64,000 nt of DNA from Symbiodinium natans (GCA_905221605.1 CAJNDS010002634.1:438501-502500), one strand, 5' to 3'. Positions 40,214-50,640 are shown, counted from the stretch's first letter. Notes: generated by a model from the letters alone, not told the origin. Translations and numbers: made by a program.

Positions 40214-40585
40214 GGCCTAAAAGGAGGCATGGTCAGGGTTGCACACTCCACCCTGACGGGTCGGATTCGCCGACCCAGCACTTTTGAGCAAATTGTTTTC
40301 GTTCTTTGCATTTCTGATTCCATCAGCCTACGTGTGTGTGCCCGTGCGCCGCACTGCATCTCCTTCGCCGCTCTGACGAGCTGGCTACACAGTAGCAGTT
40401 GTAGTCAGTTTCTATCCTCAGGGTAACAGGTGAAGAGCACCTCCCTGACGGGCTGGATTTATTTTCAGCTGGTTATGTGAGGTGAAATTTCCTCAAGATG
40501 CAGTCGTTTTGCGTACTAGGTACGACTGTAGCGAACATCGTTTGTCTTTCCTCAACTTTTGACGCCTCTTACGTTGCACTAAGTT

Positions 40586-40595
40586 GCGCGGGGGG
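40586..40595 (+). other. Polypurine tract
   Basis: GCGCGGGGGG, a run of six G directly before the 3' LTR, in the position of the plus-strand primer. Confidence 0.55.
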
Positions 40596-40702
40596 TGTTG
40601 TTACAGAAAGACATTTCATTACTTACCGTTGTTCGCTCACGGCTCAAGAAAAAGGCGTGTGCACGTTTCCCTAAATATTGGGGCTGTCTGCTGGTAACAA
40701 TA
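40596..40702 (+). repeat. 3' LTR
   Basis: 107 bp, identical to the 5' LTR at 25825-25931. Confidence 0.85.
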
Positions 40703-40707
40703 TTGTT
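40703..40707. repeat. Copia target-site duplication, right
   Basis: TTGTT, matching 25820-25824. Confidence 0.7.
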
Positions 40708-41670
40708 ATCATTCTCTAAATCAGGGGTCTTTGTTATATGCTGCTTTTTTCTTGAGAACCACGCCCCAAAAATATGATAATCCGTAAAAGGAAGAGTCTT
40801 TTTTCGGTGGATTCTTAAGCAAGTAGTAGTAGACAGGGACCCAAAAAGGGACCCTAATTTAGAGAACTCTACCCATACGCCGAACTACTATTTGCATAAG
40901 AACCCCAAAACAAGAAAAAAAACAATAATCCTATCTTACCCTTATGAGGAAGTTTTATGATTATTATTATCATTACTATTTTATTTTGCTTTTGTTTTTT
41001 GTTAAGGAATTGGTAGCGAAGGTGGGGCTTCCGTGCCACGGTTGAAGTCTTGTTTACGCCCGAAGTGGAGTCCTTGAAGGTGGCCTTGATCGCCGCAGAG
41101 AGCCTGGGGTTTAGGGGTTTTAGGGGTTTAGGGGTGTAGGGGTGTAAGGGTTTAGGGGTTTAGGGGTTTCCGGGTATGGGGGTTAGGGTTTAGGGGTCAG
41201 GGTTACCGCTTTGGACTAGAGTGGCGACAGTTCTGTTCGGAGGGTTAAGTTGTGAACGCGGGTAGGCTTCTTGCTTGTGGTAGAAATGGCCTGACATCAC
41301 CTAAGGATGATGGCCGAGCTGCGGGAATCAGTTCGAGAGTCTCCGCTGCAATGTCTTGAGCTTGAGCACAGGGGTCTCTCAGCATCACGCGGGGCGGGAG
41401 GGGGGCCGGAGGGGGCCGGGAGGGGTATACATGAACGCTCAAGAAGCGAAACCCAATACCCAAGACCTTCCTAAACCTTAAACCGTACTGAACATGAACG
41501 TATACACGTGTGAGTGCATCTTGTGCGCGAGCTGTGCGGTTTGCAGTTCTCAGTAACCCTTATTTGTTTTCATTAAAACATTTCAACATCGTTTGGGAGT
41601 CGACAAGAATCTCTTGAGGTTGCTGTAATGGCTGTTCCATGGCATGTTTTGCCCGATCCGTATGAACTTC
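40708..41670. other. Right flank of copia; no clear gene
   Basis: Holds a small inverted-repeat element (40812-40902), AT-rich DNA around 40900-41010, a short protein-like stretch near 41036-41102 (EVLFTPEVESLKVALIA) and degenerate TTTAGGGG repeats at 41105-41200. Confidence 0.4.
40812..40902. mobile_element. Small TIR element, family D
   Basis: TTCTTAAGCAAGTAGTAG and CTACTATTTGCATAAGAA are inverted repeats (16 of 18). Related copies lie at 43601-43705 and 51009-51245. Confidence 0.6.
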
Positions 41671-41680
41671 TGTACTGAAG

Positions 41681-41791
41681 GACGAGCTTCTCCGAGAGAT
41701 CGACCGCTTCCGGCAGATGGCTGCGATGGTGACGCAAAGCTCACTGGGTGGCCCTAAGCCCAGTCGCGAAATGGGGACGATGTCACTTTGA
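41681..41791 (+). CDS. Candidate 3'-terminal exon
   Basis: Open, codon-like stretch after a CTGAAG with DELLREIDRFRQMAAM then VTQSSLGGPKPSREMG and a TGA at 41789-41791. Helical, charged C-terminus. Upstream exons not found. Confidence 0.4.
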   Translation, partial: DELLREIDRFRQMAAMVTQSSLGGPKPSREMGTMSL

Positions 41792-42106
41792 AGCTTAAAG
41801 GTTTAGGGTTTAGGGTTTAGGGCTTAAATACTCAATACCCTCAACCCGCAACCCTGCACGCGGCCCTCAGATCATGCAGCACAAGCCCTAAACCCTAAAC
41901 CGCCCGCAGCAGCCCTTGAGGGCGGCCGAACATGGCAGGAGCCGTAGGGAACAAGAGTCGTCTTAGGTGCGTGGTTTAGGTTTTAGGTTTCAGGTTTTAG
42001 GGTTTTTAGGGTTCAGGGTTTGTATAGGGTTTAGTGGCAACATTTAAAGGTTTTGGCGTAGGAAACTCTCCAGAAACTCAGCCACGAAGGCTGTCAGGAT
42101 TGCGAT

Positions 42107-42331
42107 ATGTGGGCAAATGGCTGTCCTTCCAAAAGTCTGTTCACAAAATCTGCTTTCGATCTTGTTCAAGAAGTTGTGCCCGAAGCTTGCGGCTGCGAAG
42201 CTTCGAATCACGCCTTGCAGTCAAGCGTGCTGCATTCTGGGCCGGGCTGGGCAAGAAGGGCACCAGTCGAATCCCCCGTGAGGTTCTCAGCTCAGTATTG
42301 CGTTTGGGCGGCGTGGGGATTTGGGCCCTGA
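42107..42331 (+). CDS. Candidate coding island, unknown protein
   Basis: The frame with KSLFTKSAFDLVQEV and PEACGCEASNHALQ looks protein-like. A second frame (42034-42348) is also open, so the assignment is weak. Bounded on the left by degenerate TTTAGGG repeats. Confidence 0.27.
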   Translation: MWANGCPSKSLFTKSAFDLVQEVVPEACGCEASNHALQSSVLHSGPGWARRAPVESPVRFSAQYCVWAAWGFGP

Positions 42332-42349
42332 GGAGGGCTTGCAACTAGG

Positions 42350-43087
42350 ATATGCTCCGACATGAGGAGACTTGTGTTCAAATATGTTACCTGTAATACA
42401 AACAACCTTATCTTGCAAACTATGTATGTTTTTCTTCTTCATTCAGTTGAGATGTTCGGTTTATGTTACATTTCTCATGTGAAGGTGTGTGTGTATATGT
42501 ATATGTTACATGTATATATATATATATGTATAATATATATATATATATATATACATAAATTTGTTTATTCATTTCACCTTCAAAGATAACGATGAAGTAG
42601 AGAGCTTGTCCACAGACGGCTAGTACCTTACAACCAAGCATAGCAAGCCACCGGAGCCTCTGAACTAGCAAGCAAGCGCATACTCCCCAAAGAAATCGTG
42701 TAACCCTGCGGAGGAGCCATACAATGATCAATAAGCCCGTAAGCCCTAAACCCTAAACCCCAAGCACTAAACCCTAAACCCTAACCCTAAGCTGGGAATG
42801 AGTGTTTTTCGGGGTTCCCGACCCGGCGACGGCGAGGTTCTGAAGGGCTTCTAGAGGAACGCGATCGGGTGCAGGCGCGGGTCTCGGCACGAGCAGGTGC
42901 GTTGAAGAAATCATGCCTGGAAACCCCCTCTGCTTATTTATGTCGCTGGGAGACTGCAAGGGAAGCAGAAAAAAGAACACCAGGAGGATCCCTGAACAGA
43001 GTTCTTCATCAGCTCTATATCCGAGATTCCTAACCCTAAGCCCTAAGCCCTAAACCCTAAACCCTAAACCCTAAACCCCATGTGCAG
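42350..43087. other. AT microsatellite and telomere-like tracts; no gene
   Basis: A (TA)n tract at about 42507-42554, CCCTAAA units at 42745-42785 and again at 43030-43078; the rest shows nothing convincing. Confidence 0.45.
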
Positions 43088-43207
43088 ATTGGGGCTGCAG
43101 AGCTGTTCCAGCAGAAGTCTGCGTGGCCGAAGATGGCGCGACTATTTCTCCTGGCACCGTGTGTGTTGGTTGCCGCAGTGTTGGCACTGCCGCCTCTTGG
43201 CTGGTGA
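43088..43207 (+). CDS. Candidate terminal exon with hydrophobic helix
   Basis: After a CCATGTGCAG acceptor the frame reads IGAAELFQQKSAWPKM then ARLFLLAPCVLVAAVLALP and ends TGA at 43205-43207. It is either the C-terminal membrane anchor of a spliced protein or, from the internal ATG, a signal-like peptide. No family recognised. Confidence 0.38.
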   Translation: MGAAELFQQKSAWPKMARLFLLAPCVLVAAVLALPPLGW

Positions 43208-44770
43208 ATCCCTTGTCGTAATATCAGCACTGGAAGCTTCATGGGTCGTCATAAGCACAGGGTTCTGAGTACCTTGCAATGTTTTCATGACTCAGAACAG
43301 CACTTGAACCTCCCATGCACGCCTTTCCGAAGGGTCCTGCATCTTGAGGAGTCGCTTCAAACACCCTGAACCCGAAGACCACAACCCTACCATCCCCCCA
43401 CAACTCTGAAGCCAGCCTTGGGCGGCCTCCCGAAGCCTGTAGGGTTTAGGGCTTCGAGATTTATTATGCGCTTTTTGTGTTCTGGGCTTTTGGGTGCAGG
43501 GGTGCCTCGTCCTTCAGCCAGAGATTCGGAGTGGGACTTGTGTCAGGGTGTTTGTAATGCGGGGTTCGGGGTGGAACAATGGGTTGAATCTCTTATACTT
43601 CTATTTGCTTAAGAACCCCAAAAGAATGGACAATAATCATCCCTTTCTTGCCCTTATGGGGAAGAGCTTTTTTGTTTTTTTGGGTTTGTATTAAGCAACT
43701 AATAGCTAGAATACGTCCACTCCCGCCTGGTCCCTGGCTCCAAAATCGCAGCCACAGATCCCTCACACTTGGAGGTTCATGGCACTTTTTAAACCCAATT
43801 ATAACCATGTGAGGCACTTAAGGGGCTTGTAAGTGGGGTTCCCTGATTTTCTCGGACTCTTGAGATGTAACCTTGCCGTTCCCTGGTTATTTTGGCGAAA
43901 CTAAGTATGACTGCAGCTCAACCTCACAGTGCACCCTAGTAAGCAGGGCTCCTCAAGGGAGTTCCCCCAAGCCCTAAATACTAAACCCAAAACCCCAAAA
44001 CCCTAAATACTAAACCCAAAACCCCTAAACCCTAAATACTAAACCCAAAACCCCTAAACCCTAAACAACTCGACAGGTTCCTCATCCTCTGTGCGCCCTG
44101 CCTCGTGTGCCTGTGGTGGCGGCGGAAGGCATGTCCTCGCGGCGGAGTTCTCGGGGGTCGAGGGCTTGTGAGGGTTTTGGAGTCCTGTTTGTAGAGTGAG
44201 TTTAGGTTGGGTTGTGGGTTCGTGCCGATGTTCCCAAGTTAGCCCTATAGATGCTTCTCGTGAGCTGTCCCAAGTGGATGCCGAAGTCCGCAGCTTCACA
44301 TAGGCTGCTGGGGGCCAGACATGTCAGAGAGTTGCGGCTGCCATAGCTTGGCCACCTGGAGGGGCGGGTGGGAGGGCTTGAGTTGGGAAACACCTTGACT
44401 TAGCCCCAAGACTCTGAAATCTAGATGTGGCGTATGATTCCAACAACTATCCTTTACTTCACTCGCTCAAGATTCGCACCCTTAAAACTCCCGGGGGGCC
44501 ACCATGCAATGCAGGCGCAAAAGAATTTCTGCATGGACGAGGACGGACGTGTTTTGCTGTCCTTCCTTTTTGTTGGTTCAGGTAGAGTCGCTCTGTGTTG
44601 CCCTGAAAGGAGAAGAACACTGACGCCAAAGGTTTGAGACAATGCTGTTGTGAATATCATTGCCACACTGTTATTGTCATTGTACACGTCCTGCTGTGGT
44701 AGCGCTAGCTCAACTGCTTTGCCTGCTGGCGAGTTAACGGTAGCCCTGCTTCCATGATCTCAGCTGGTGG
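43208..44770. other. No clear gene; small repeats
   Basis: Contains a family D copy (43601-43705), a family B-like terminus (GGAGGTTCATGG, 43770), degenerate CCCTAAATACTAAACCC repeats (43970-44065) and ordinary sequence without a supported gene. Confidence 0.4.
43601..43705. mobile_element. Small TIR element, family D, second copy
   Basis: CTATTTGCTTAAGAACCCC at left and TTAAGCAACTAATAG at right; ends are partly diverged. Confidence 0.45.
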
Positions 44771-44780
44771 TGGTTCTGAG

Positions 44781-45215
44781 TGCTTTTCAACTCAATAGGT
44801 TGGGATGTTTCCCCTTATACTAACAGTCCTTAATGGGGATTATAGTATCCCCCTATGAAGGACTGTTAGGGGAACATCCCAATCTGTAGGCTCCGACACC
44901 CTCATTGATGTAAGGTTTGCCGAGCTTGCTGCGCTTGTGGTGAGGCGAGGTGTTAGCAAGGCAGCCTTGCATGTGACAATGCCACCACGTCGTTTCTATG
45001 CTCATGGGCTTCATGCTAGAGTTTGTGCCCACAAGCGTTTGGTTTGGAGGCACGGGGTGGGGCTCTACGGACCTCAGCAGGGTCGAAGTTTTGGCGGTGT
45101 AGGGCGTCAGGGTACCAACACAAGCGTCTCGAGGTCTACTGGCGAACCCGCAACTAAGAGCTGCAAAGAAGGAACGCATGTAGAACCCGACGCAATCCTG
45201 AACCCTAAACCCTAA
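44781..45215 (+). CDS. Gene segment with an introner between two exons
   Basis: Exon 44781-44798 (LFNSI) joins exon 44890 onward (GSDTLIDVRFAELAALVV, then RRGVSKAALHVTMPPRR) in one frame when 44799-44889 is removed. The second exon stays open to 45215, although its last codons come from CCCTAAA repeats, so its 3' border is uncertain. No family recognised. The long gene-like second exon makes coding likely. Confidence 0.42.
44799..44889 (+). mobile_element. Introner (family A), 91 nt
   Basis: GTTGGGATGTTTCCCC and GGGGAACATCCCAAT are inverted ends. The flanks CAATAG and CTGTAG agree at 4 of 6 bases and both end in AG. Donor GT comes from the TIR, acceptor AG from the flank copy. Interior has the AGTCCTTAATGGGGATTATAG family motif. 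Confidence 0.6.
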
Positions 45216-46240
45216 ATCCGCCACAAGGACACCCATCCGCCCATCCCATGGGGCGCCGCCCCGAGGCGAGCGGCCGGACTTGGTTCAAGTCGGAGTACTC
45301 CCCTCCCCCTAATATTAAGCCCCCCCCCGCCCCTAGCCCCCTAATATTAAATATCCGCATTTTGTGATATTCCAGTATAGGGGAGGGGGGGGAGGGGGAA
45401 TTTAATATTAGGGGGGTAAGGGGGGGGGGTTTAATAATGGGGGGGGATGGGAGTATGGGTCAATGTCTTTGGTGGCCTTGGTGGCCTGTGCTTTGCGAGG
45501 TCGCATGGTCGAGTGACTCGTTTGGTTGGAGTGAACTTCACGAGTGGAGCCGGGATTCACCCTAAACCAAACCCTAAACCCCTAAACCCTAAATCCCTAA
45601 ACCCTAAACCCGTAACCCTAAACCCTGATCACGGCGGATATTCGCAGGTCTGAAGCCGATCCCGCGTCTTGAACGGCATGGGCGTAGGGGCAAAGAGGCT
45701 TAGGTTCAGGATTTCGAGTTCAGGGCTTGGAGGGCTTCGGGTTTATGGTCTAGGGTCTACGGTCTGGGGTTTAGGGTTTAGGATTCAGGGTTTAGGGTCT
45801 AGGATTTGGGGACTCTTGGTGCAGGGTTTTTTGGGTGCGAGACCGGACTAGTGGGATGCTGGACACCCGTTTGTTGCTCACAGGGCTCTAAGTAGGGAAT
45901 GAGGAAATGAGGCACCCTGTCTCCCTGTGAAACCCTCTATTGTTGAGGTAGCGGAGGTAGCACCAATATCCGGGTGGAACTAATGGGAACTTTTCCGGCC
46001 GGGATTTTGGCCCAAAATTTTGTTTCATGAACGATTTCCATTACGTCAGTTTGTTGGGAGCCTGAAACCCCATTTTTGTCGGGGTGATAATCAAAAAATG
46101 GGGCGGCAGTAGTGGGAAGGTTCCGGGGAGAATTTCCCAAATATGCTTTGAGAGAACTCCTGTTACAAACTCTTGTCAGTCGAGGCAGACTGGCTCTCTC
46201 TAGTACTACTAGGTACATCGACCAGAAGAGGCCACCCCAA
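45216..46240. other. Low-complexity and telomere-like sequence; no gene
   Basis: Includes GGGG/CCCC-rich TAATATTA-bearing tracts (45300-45445), CCCTAAA units (45560-45630) and degenerate TTTAGGG repeats (45690-45830). Confidence 0.5.
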
Positions 46241-46244
46241 CCCC

Positions 46245-46265
46245 ACCCCAACCCCCCCCCCCCCC

Positions 46266-46304
<39 letters not shown>

Positions 46305-46318
46305 ACCCACCCCCCCTC

Positions 46319-46362
<44 letters not shown>

Positions 46363-46471
46363 ACCCAAAAAACCCCCCCGCCTTCACCCACCCCACCCCC
46401 ACCCCCCCCCAAACCCACCCCCCCCCCACCCCAAACCCCCCCCCCCCCCCCCAAACCCCCCCCACCCCACA

Positions 46472-46527
<56 letters not shown>

Positions 46528-46610
46528 CCCCCCCCCCCCAAACCCCCCCCCCAAAAACCCCCCCAAACCCCCACCCCCCCCACCCCCCCCCCCCCCAGCC
46601 CCCCCCCCCA
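46245..46610. repeat. Giant C-homopolymer-like tract
   Basis: About 365 bp of almost uninterrupted C on the plus strand, broken only by A and rare T/G. Long polyproline and polyglycine ORFs across it are artefacts of composition. Confidence 0.95.
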
Positions 46611-46923
46611 GCGCCGGAGTGGGGGTTGATAAACGCGACCTACACATTAGGGGATAGGGTTTCGCGTTTAGGGTTTAGGGTTTTGTGGCAAGGCTGGGTG
46701 AAGTGTTTAATTTGGGTTTAGGGTTTAGTATGTAATTATAGACTTCGAACCGAGAACGCCCCTTTCGACCTACCCGAACCGCCCTAATCTTGCACCCTCA
46801 AAAAACACGGGCGAACCTCCCCCAAGAATTCCGGTACGCCTCCCTTTTCAGGGTATAAAAGGCAACCCTAAACCCTGAACCCTAATTGTTTCACGCTGGC
46901 GCCCGATATTCGCTCTTCGGAGA

Positions 46924-47065
46924 TGGTGCTGCAGAAACCCTGAACCCTTAACCCTTAAACCTTTAAACCCTTAAACCCTTAACCCCTTAAACCCTTAAAC
47001 CCTTACACCCTTAACCCCTTAAACCCTTAAACCCTAAACCCTGAAACCCTAAACCCTAAACCCCA
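46924..47065. repeat. Degenerate CCCTTAAA/CCCTAAA array
   Basis: Tandem CCCTTAAA-type variants grading into canonical CCCTAAA, a diverged telomere-like block. Confidence 0.8.
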
Positions 47066-47075
47066 TACTCCTGAG

Positions 47076-47180
47076 GAACTGCCCCGGCCATCGGCGGGGC
47101 CGCTGCCGGCAGGGCCACCGCCAGCTCCAAAGGCTGGTCGGGGAAGCAGCCCTAAGATCCTGCAGTCACCTGATCAGTCG
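47076..47180 (+). CDS. Candidate proline-rich exon
   Basis: Exactly 35 codons between a CTCCTGAG acceptor and a TCG|GTTTAGTG donor: ELPRPSAGPLPAGPPPAP then KAGRGSSPKILQSPDQS. Low-complexity linker-like peptide; the telomere-type repeat again starts right at the donor. Confidence 0.38.
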
Positions 47181-47221
47181 GTTTAGTGTTTAGGGTTTAG
47201 GGTTTCGGGTTTAGGGTAGGG

Positions 47222-47290
47222 GATCCGAAGTATGGGCACTGAATTTGGGTCGCTTGTTACTCTTCTACATAAGGGCCCATACTTCGGATC
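47222..47290. mobile_element. Small perfect hairpin element, family F
   Basis: GATCCGAAGTATGGGC and GCCCATACTTCGGATC are perfect 16-bp inverted repeats around 37 bp. Confidence 0.65.
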
Positions 47291-47585
47291 ATGTTTAAAT
47301 CCCTTCAAACAATAAGGTACCATACTAAGGGCCCATGGTTCCCAACCTTAGATGTAGGGTTTAGGGGTTTAGGGTTTAGGGGTCCTCAGCCTCAGCACGG
47401 GTGCAAAAAAGGGTTTAGGGGTGACGATGGGGTGAGATGCTGCTGCTTGGAGATGAATCTGGGTTTAGGGGTTTCGGCAAAAGGGCCAGTCGGGGTGTAG
47501 TGAGAGCTTTCAGGTTTTTCGGTGTTTTCAGGGTTTAGACAGTTTAGACGATTCAGGGTGAGCCTGGGTTTAGGGGTACAAATCT

Positions 47586-47739
47586 TGCTAGCTGCAGAAG
47601 CTCGTGTTGAGAATTGCTGCTCTGCCATCGGTGCCAGGAAAACCGTTGGCATGACCTGGATTGTCCGAGCGTGGGTGGACATTCCCAACTCAACTGTGCC
47701 CTTACACCCTAAACCCTACTTAGTTGGAGGGTCCGGGGT
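47586..47739 (+). CDS. Candidate exon, unknown protein
   Basis: Open stretch LLAAEARVENCCSAIGAR then KTVGMTWIVRAWVDIPN. Its 3' boundary is unclear and it does not join 47955 in the favoured frame with a GT donor. Confidence 0.28.
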
Positions 47740-47954
47740 AGTTTAAGTAGGGTTATAAGTACACTTAAGAAGGTTAGAACCAGTCATAAGTGTAGCTACC
47801 CTACTTGTAACCCCACTTATAACTACCCATGAACCTCCAAGTAAGCCTCAACCCAAAACCGCGCATCTAAGTCACCCTCAACCCTGAGGGTCGAAACCCT
47901 AAACCCCAAACCCTAACCCCAAATCCTAAACCCTCAACCCTCAACCCTGATCAG

Positions 47955-48300
47955 GTGCCCGGCCGCGGTTCATGCTCCACCTTGCGGGGGGACGTCTACG
48001 GCTCAGGCGCGTCGCTCGGGGTTCTACCTGGAGGTTCATGGTACTTCATAAGGGTTTAGGGTTTACAGTCAGCACGCTTGGGGTGTCTGATTCTTCCAGG
48101 GCTTCAGCAACCACCGTGCCGCCAAATTAGGGTTCAGGGTTTAGGGTTTAGGGCCAGTTTAGGGTTTAGGGTTCAGCCCTGCAGGTGATGGAAGCGACGT
48201 GGAGTCGGAAGTGGATGACGGGATGCTCCAGGAAAGGCTGCTGCAGGTCTTTAAACAAGCACCCCGGATATTCGGGAAGTCAGAGTCAGAGTTGCCATAA
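47955..48300 (+). CDS. Three-exon 3' gene segment, acidic C-terminus
   Basis: Exon 47955-48033 (AAVHAPPCGG ... RRSGFYLE), exon 48100-48131 (GFSNHRAAKLG) and exon 48177-48300 (PAGDGSDVESEVDDGML ... KSESELP, TAA at 48298-48300) join in one frame over two GT-AG introns of 66 and 45 nt. The first intron begins GTTCATGGTAC, the family B terminus. The second is a TTTAGGG array. Upstream exons are unresolved; no family recognised. Confidence 0.45.
48132..48176 (+). other. Putative 45-nt telomere-repeat intron
   Basis: GTTCAGGGTTTAGGG ... GGGTTTAGGGTTCAG, canonical GT-AG, nothing but TTTAGGG/TTCAGGG units apart from a CCAG interruption. Confidence 0.45.
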
Positions 48301-50216
48301 TCTGGCAGCGAGAAGTTTCCGCTGAATGTGGGCCAGAATGGCAAAGAGACATAGGGGAAATGAGCAGCTTCCTCGTTGGTTCAACCGGGCTGAATAACAA
48401 AGGCTACCTGGGTACTCATGGTCTTTCCCCGTGAGTTCTCGCATCGTCTTAGACGGGCGAGCATGTTGCCAGCTCAGAGCTTTCCAGCTTGCAGAAATAG
48501 TTGAGAAACAGGCTTGTGCCTTACTCTTCTTCATCGCAGGTTGGGGTGTTGACCATCTTCTTCTAACCTCTTGTCACCATGAGCATTCTTGTTCAACTGT
48601 ACATGATGCTACGTACATGATGCTATGTGACATAAGTCTCATCACCACGAAATTGCTTCACTTACTGCTAAGTATGATCCCTATCGAACACGCTTCAGAT
48701 GCTTGTCGTTGTATTTCTGCCAGTTGTCATTGGATGGCGGCTACAAGAGCTGCCCATTCCTCGTGTCACAGACCAAGCGGAGGCTTGAGTCAGCGGTGTA
48801 CTTCAAGGTGCATCATTTCGATAGGTAACCCTAAACCCTAAACCCTAAACCCTAAACCCTAAACCTAAATCAAGCCCTAGGCTGGTCATAAATATGCAAG
48901 GCAGAGGTGCTAGACCCCCTGGATGCAACGGCCACGTGTGACCCTCCTTGCGGCTGCCCCCCCATGAGCCTTCAAGTAGGCTTCCCGAAAGCCTGAGCCG
49001 CCGCAACCCCGTGACCCTCCTAACCCCTTGGGGACGACATGAACCCTAAAAGGGTTTATGGTTGATTTACCTTGCTGGAAATTGTAGTAATAAGGGAATA
49101 TGACCCCAATTTTAGGGTTCATTTGGTTAGGGCCAGGGTTGAGGCCCTGTGGGTTTGCATGCGTCTCGGGAATGTGAGTCCAGTGGGCAGGTTTAGACTT
49201 TTGCAGGGCGGAGGCTTGCGTCTATTTGCTTGCTATTCTTGACTGCTTTCGCTTCACAGAGTTTATCGGCTCAACCCATTCGATACTCACCAGCTACCGT
49301 AACTACATTACCAGCTGCCCATGGCCGGCGACTCAGACGCTCGAAAACCTACTTGAAATCTGATTTGTAGCTACAAGCGGAAAACGCTATCTTTCTGTTG
49401 AGCACCCTAGCTACCCTATATGGGTGTTCCCCAAATGGTATACCCCCTTCTACTCTACCAACCCCCAAACAGGGCAGCCCCTGGATTCGGAGAGCCCTCT
49501 ATATTGCTAAACCCATGAACCTCCCCTGGGCCCTACAAATGGAGTCATATACCATAAACCCTTTGGCAAAAAACAAACCCTTTTCGGGTTCATAATTGGT
49601 CCCCAAATTGCCAGTAAGCCCAACCGAGGAACGCTCCGCCTTTTGAGGGTTCTTCAGAGTGGAGGGTGCTTCAGAGTTTGGGTTCACGGTTTAGTGTTGA
49701 GGGTTGCGAGTTTAGGGTAAGTCTGGGTTGAGGGTTGAGGGTTAACGGGGTTCAGGGCTTGGGGTTAGAGCGTCTGGATTTCGAGCTTTCAGAGTTCAGC
49801 TCCGGTGGTTGATGACTTGGGGCTGGTGGGTTTCAGCGCCACCTCCAAATCGATACAGACCCTGGCACCAGACTAGCAAGCTGGTCTGCGCCCCGCCCCC
49901 CCCCCCCCCCACAGCAACCTAGGTGTTTGCTTCCCACCTTTAAGCCGTGGAGGGATTCGGGGAGTCGAGGCGCTGGGCACAAGCTTGGGAGTTTTCTAGG
50001 GAATCCGGCACGAGAGCGAATTTGTTCGGCACACTCTTCCCCTAAGCCCTGAACTCTAAACCCTAAACCCTAAACCCTAAATCCTTTAAGGGACGGTTTT
50101 TGAGGCGCACCCCGACAGCCCCACCTAGGCGGCGTCCGATGACAGTCCAAAAAAGTCCATCTCGCGTCGCGGCGGCTCGGACTGGATTCGGGGCCTCGGG
50201 CGTTGCAGGGTTTAGG
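48301..50216. other. No clear gene; scattered telomere-like units
   Basis: CCCTAAA array at 48828-48868, degenerate units near 49690-49750 and 50040-50085, a C-run at 49895-49911. The ORF 48431-48841 ends in repeat-derived NPKP and is not convincing. An island at about 50100-50205 looks weakly coding. Confidence 0.4.
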
Positions 50217-50365
50217 GTTTAAGGTTTAGGGGTTTAGGGGTTTTGGGGTTTTGGGGTTTTGGGGTTTTGGGGTTTTGGGGTTTAGGGGTTTTGGGGTTTT
50301 GGGGTTTTGGGGTTTTGGGGTTTTGGGGTTTTGGGGTTTTGGGGTTTAGGGGGGTTTAGGGGTTT
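50217..50365. repeat. TTTTGGGG-type telomere-like array
   Basis: About 14 tandem GGGGTTTT units with TTTAGGGG variants. This unit is the hypotrich-ciliate telomere motif, different from the TTTAGGG found elsewhere here. Confidence 0.9.
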
Positions 50366-50529
50366 TTTCCGAATCCAACGCAGAGGATGATTGCATTTGC
50401 AGGCTTGATATTTTCCAGGTGTACGGTGTTCATCTTAGCAGTAGAGTAGGTAACCGTTAAACCTTTGGGGGTCTTACGGTCAGTCGGATGTGAGGCGAAC
50501 TCTGGCATTGGATTTATTTAGGGTTTGTT

Positions 50530-50639
50530 TTGGGATGTTCCCCCTTATACTAACAGCTCCTTAGTAGGGATTATAGTAGGGCTTAGGGGGTACTAGCAAC
50601 CCTCTTAATGACAGTTCGCTTCAGGGGGAAACATTCCAA
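50530..50639. mobile_element. Family A TIR element
   Basis: TTGGGATGTTCCCCCTTATA at left and GGGGGAAACATTCCAA at right, 110 bp; directly followed by a coding island. Confidence 0.6.
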
Positions 50640-50640
50640 G

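Larger units (their letters stand above)
25825..40702 (+). mobile_element. Complete Ty1/copia-type LTR retrotransposon, 14.9 kb
   Basis: Bounded by identical 107-bp LTRs and a TTGTT target duplication, with a single ORF of about 4746 codons. The order protease, integrase, reverse transcriptase, RNase H defines Ty1/copia (Pseudoviridae type). It is about three times the length of classical copia elements (about 5 kb). The extra length is coding and C-terminal to RNase H, plus one domain between protease and integrase. Identical LTRs and an unbroken frame indicate a very recent insertion. No env-like segment is seen. Confidence 0.9.

Noticed and set aside
25825-40702. An env-like gene making the element a retrovirus-like particle
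   Set aside because: The long C-terminal part shows enzyme-like and zinc-binding motifs but no signal peptide, fusion peptide or transmembrane anchor pattern.
46112-46721. ORFs of 87-182 codons in four or more frames across the C-tract
   Set aside because: They are polyproline or polyglycine translations of a homopolymer-like repeat and are open only because of composition.
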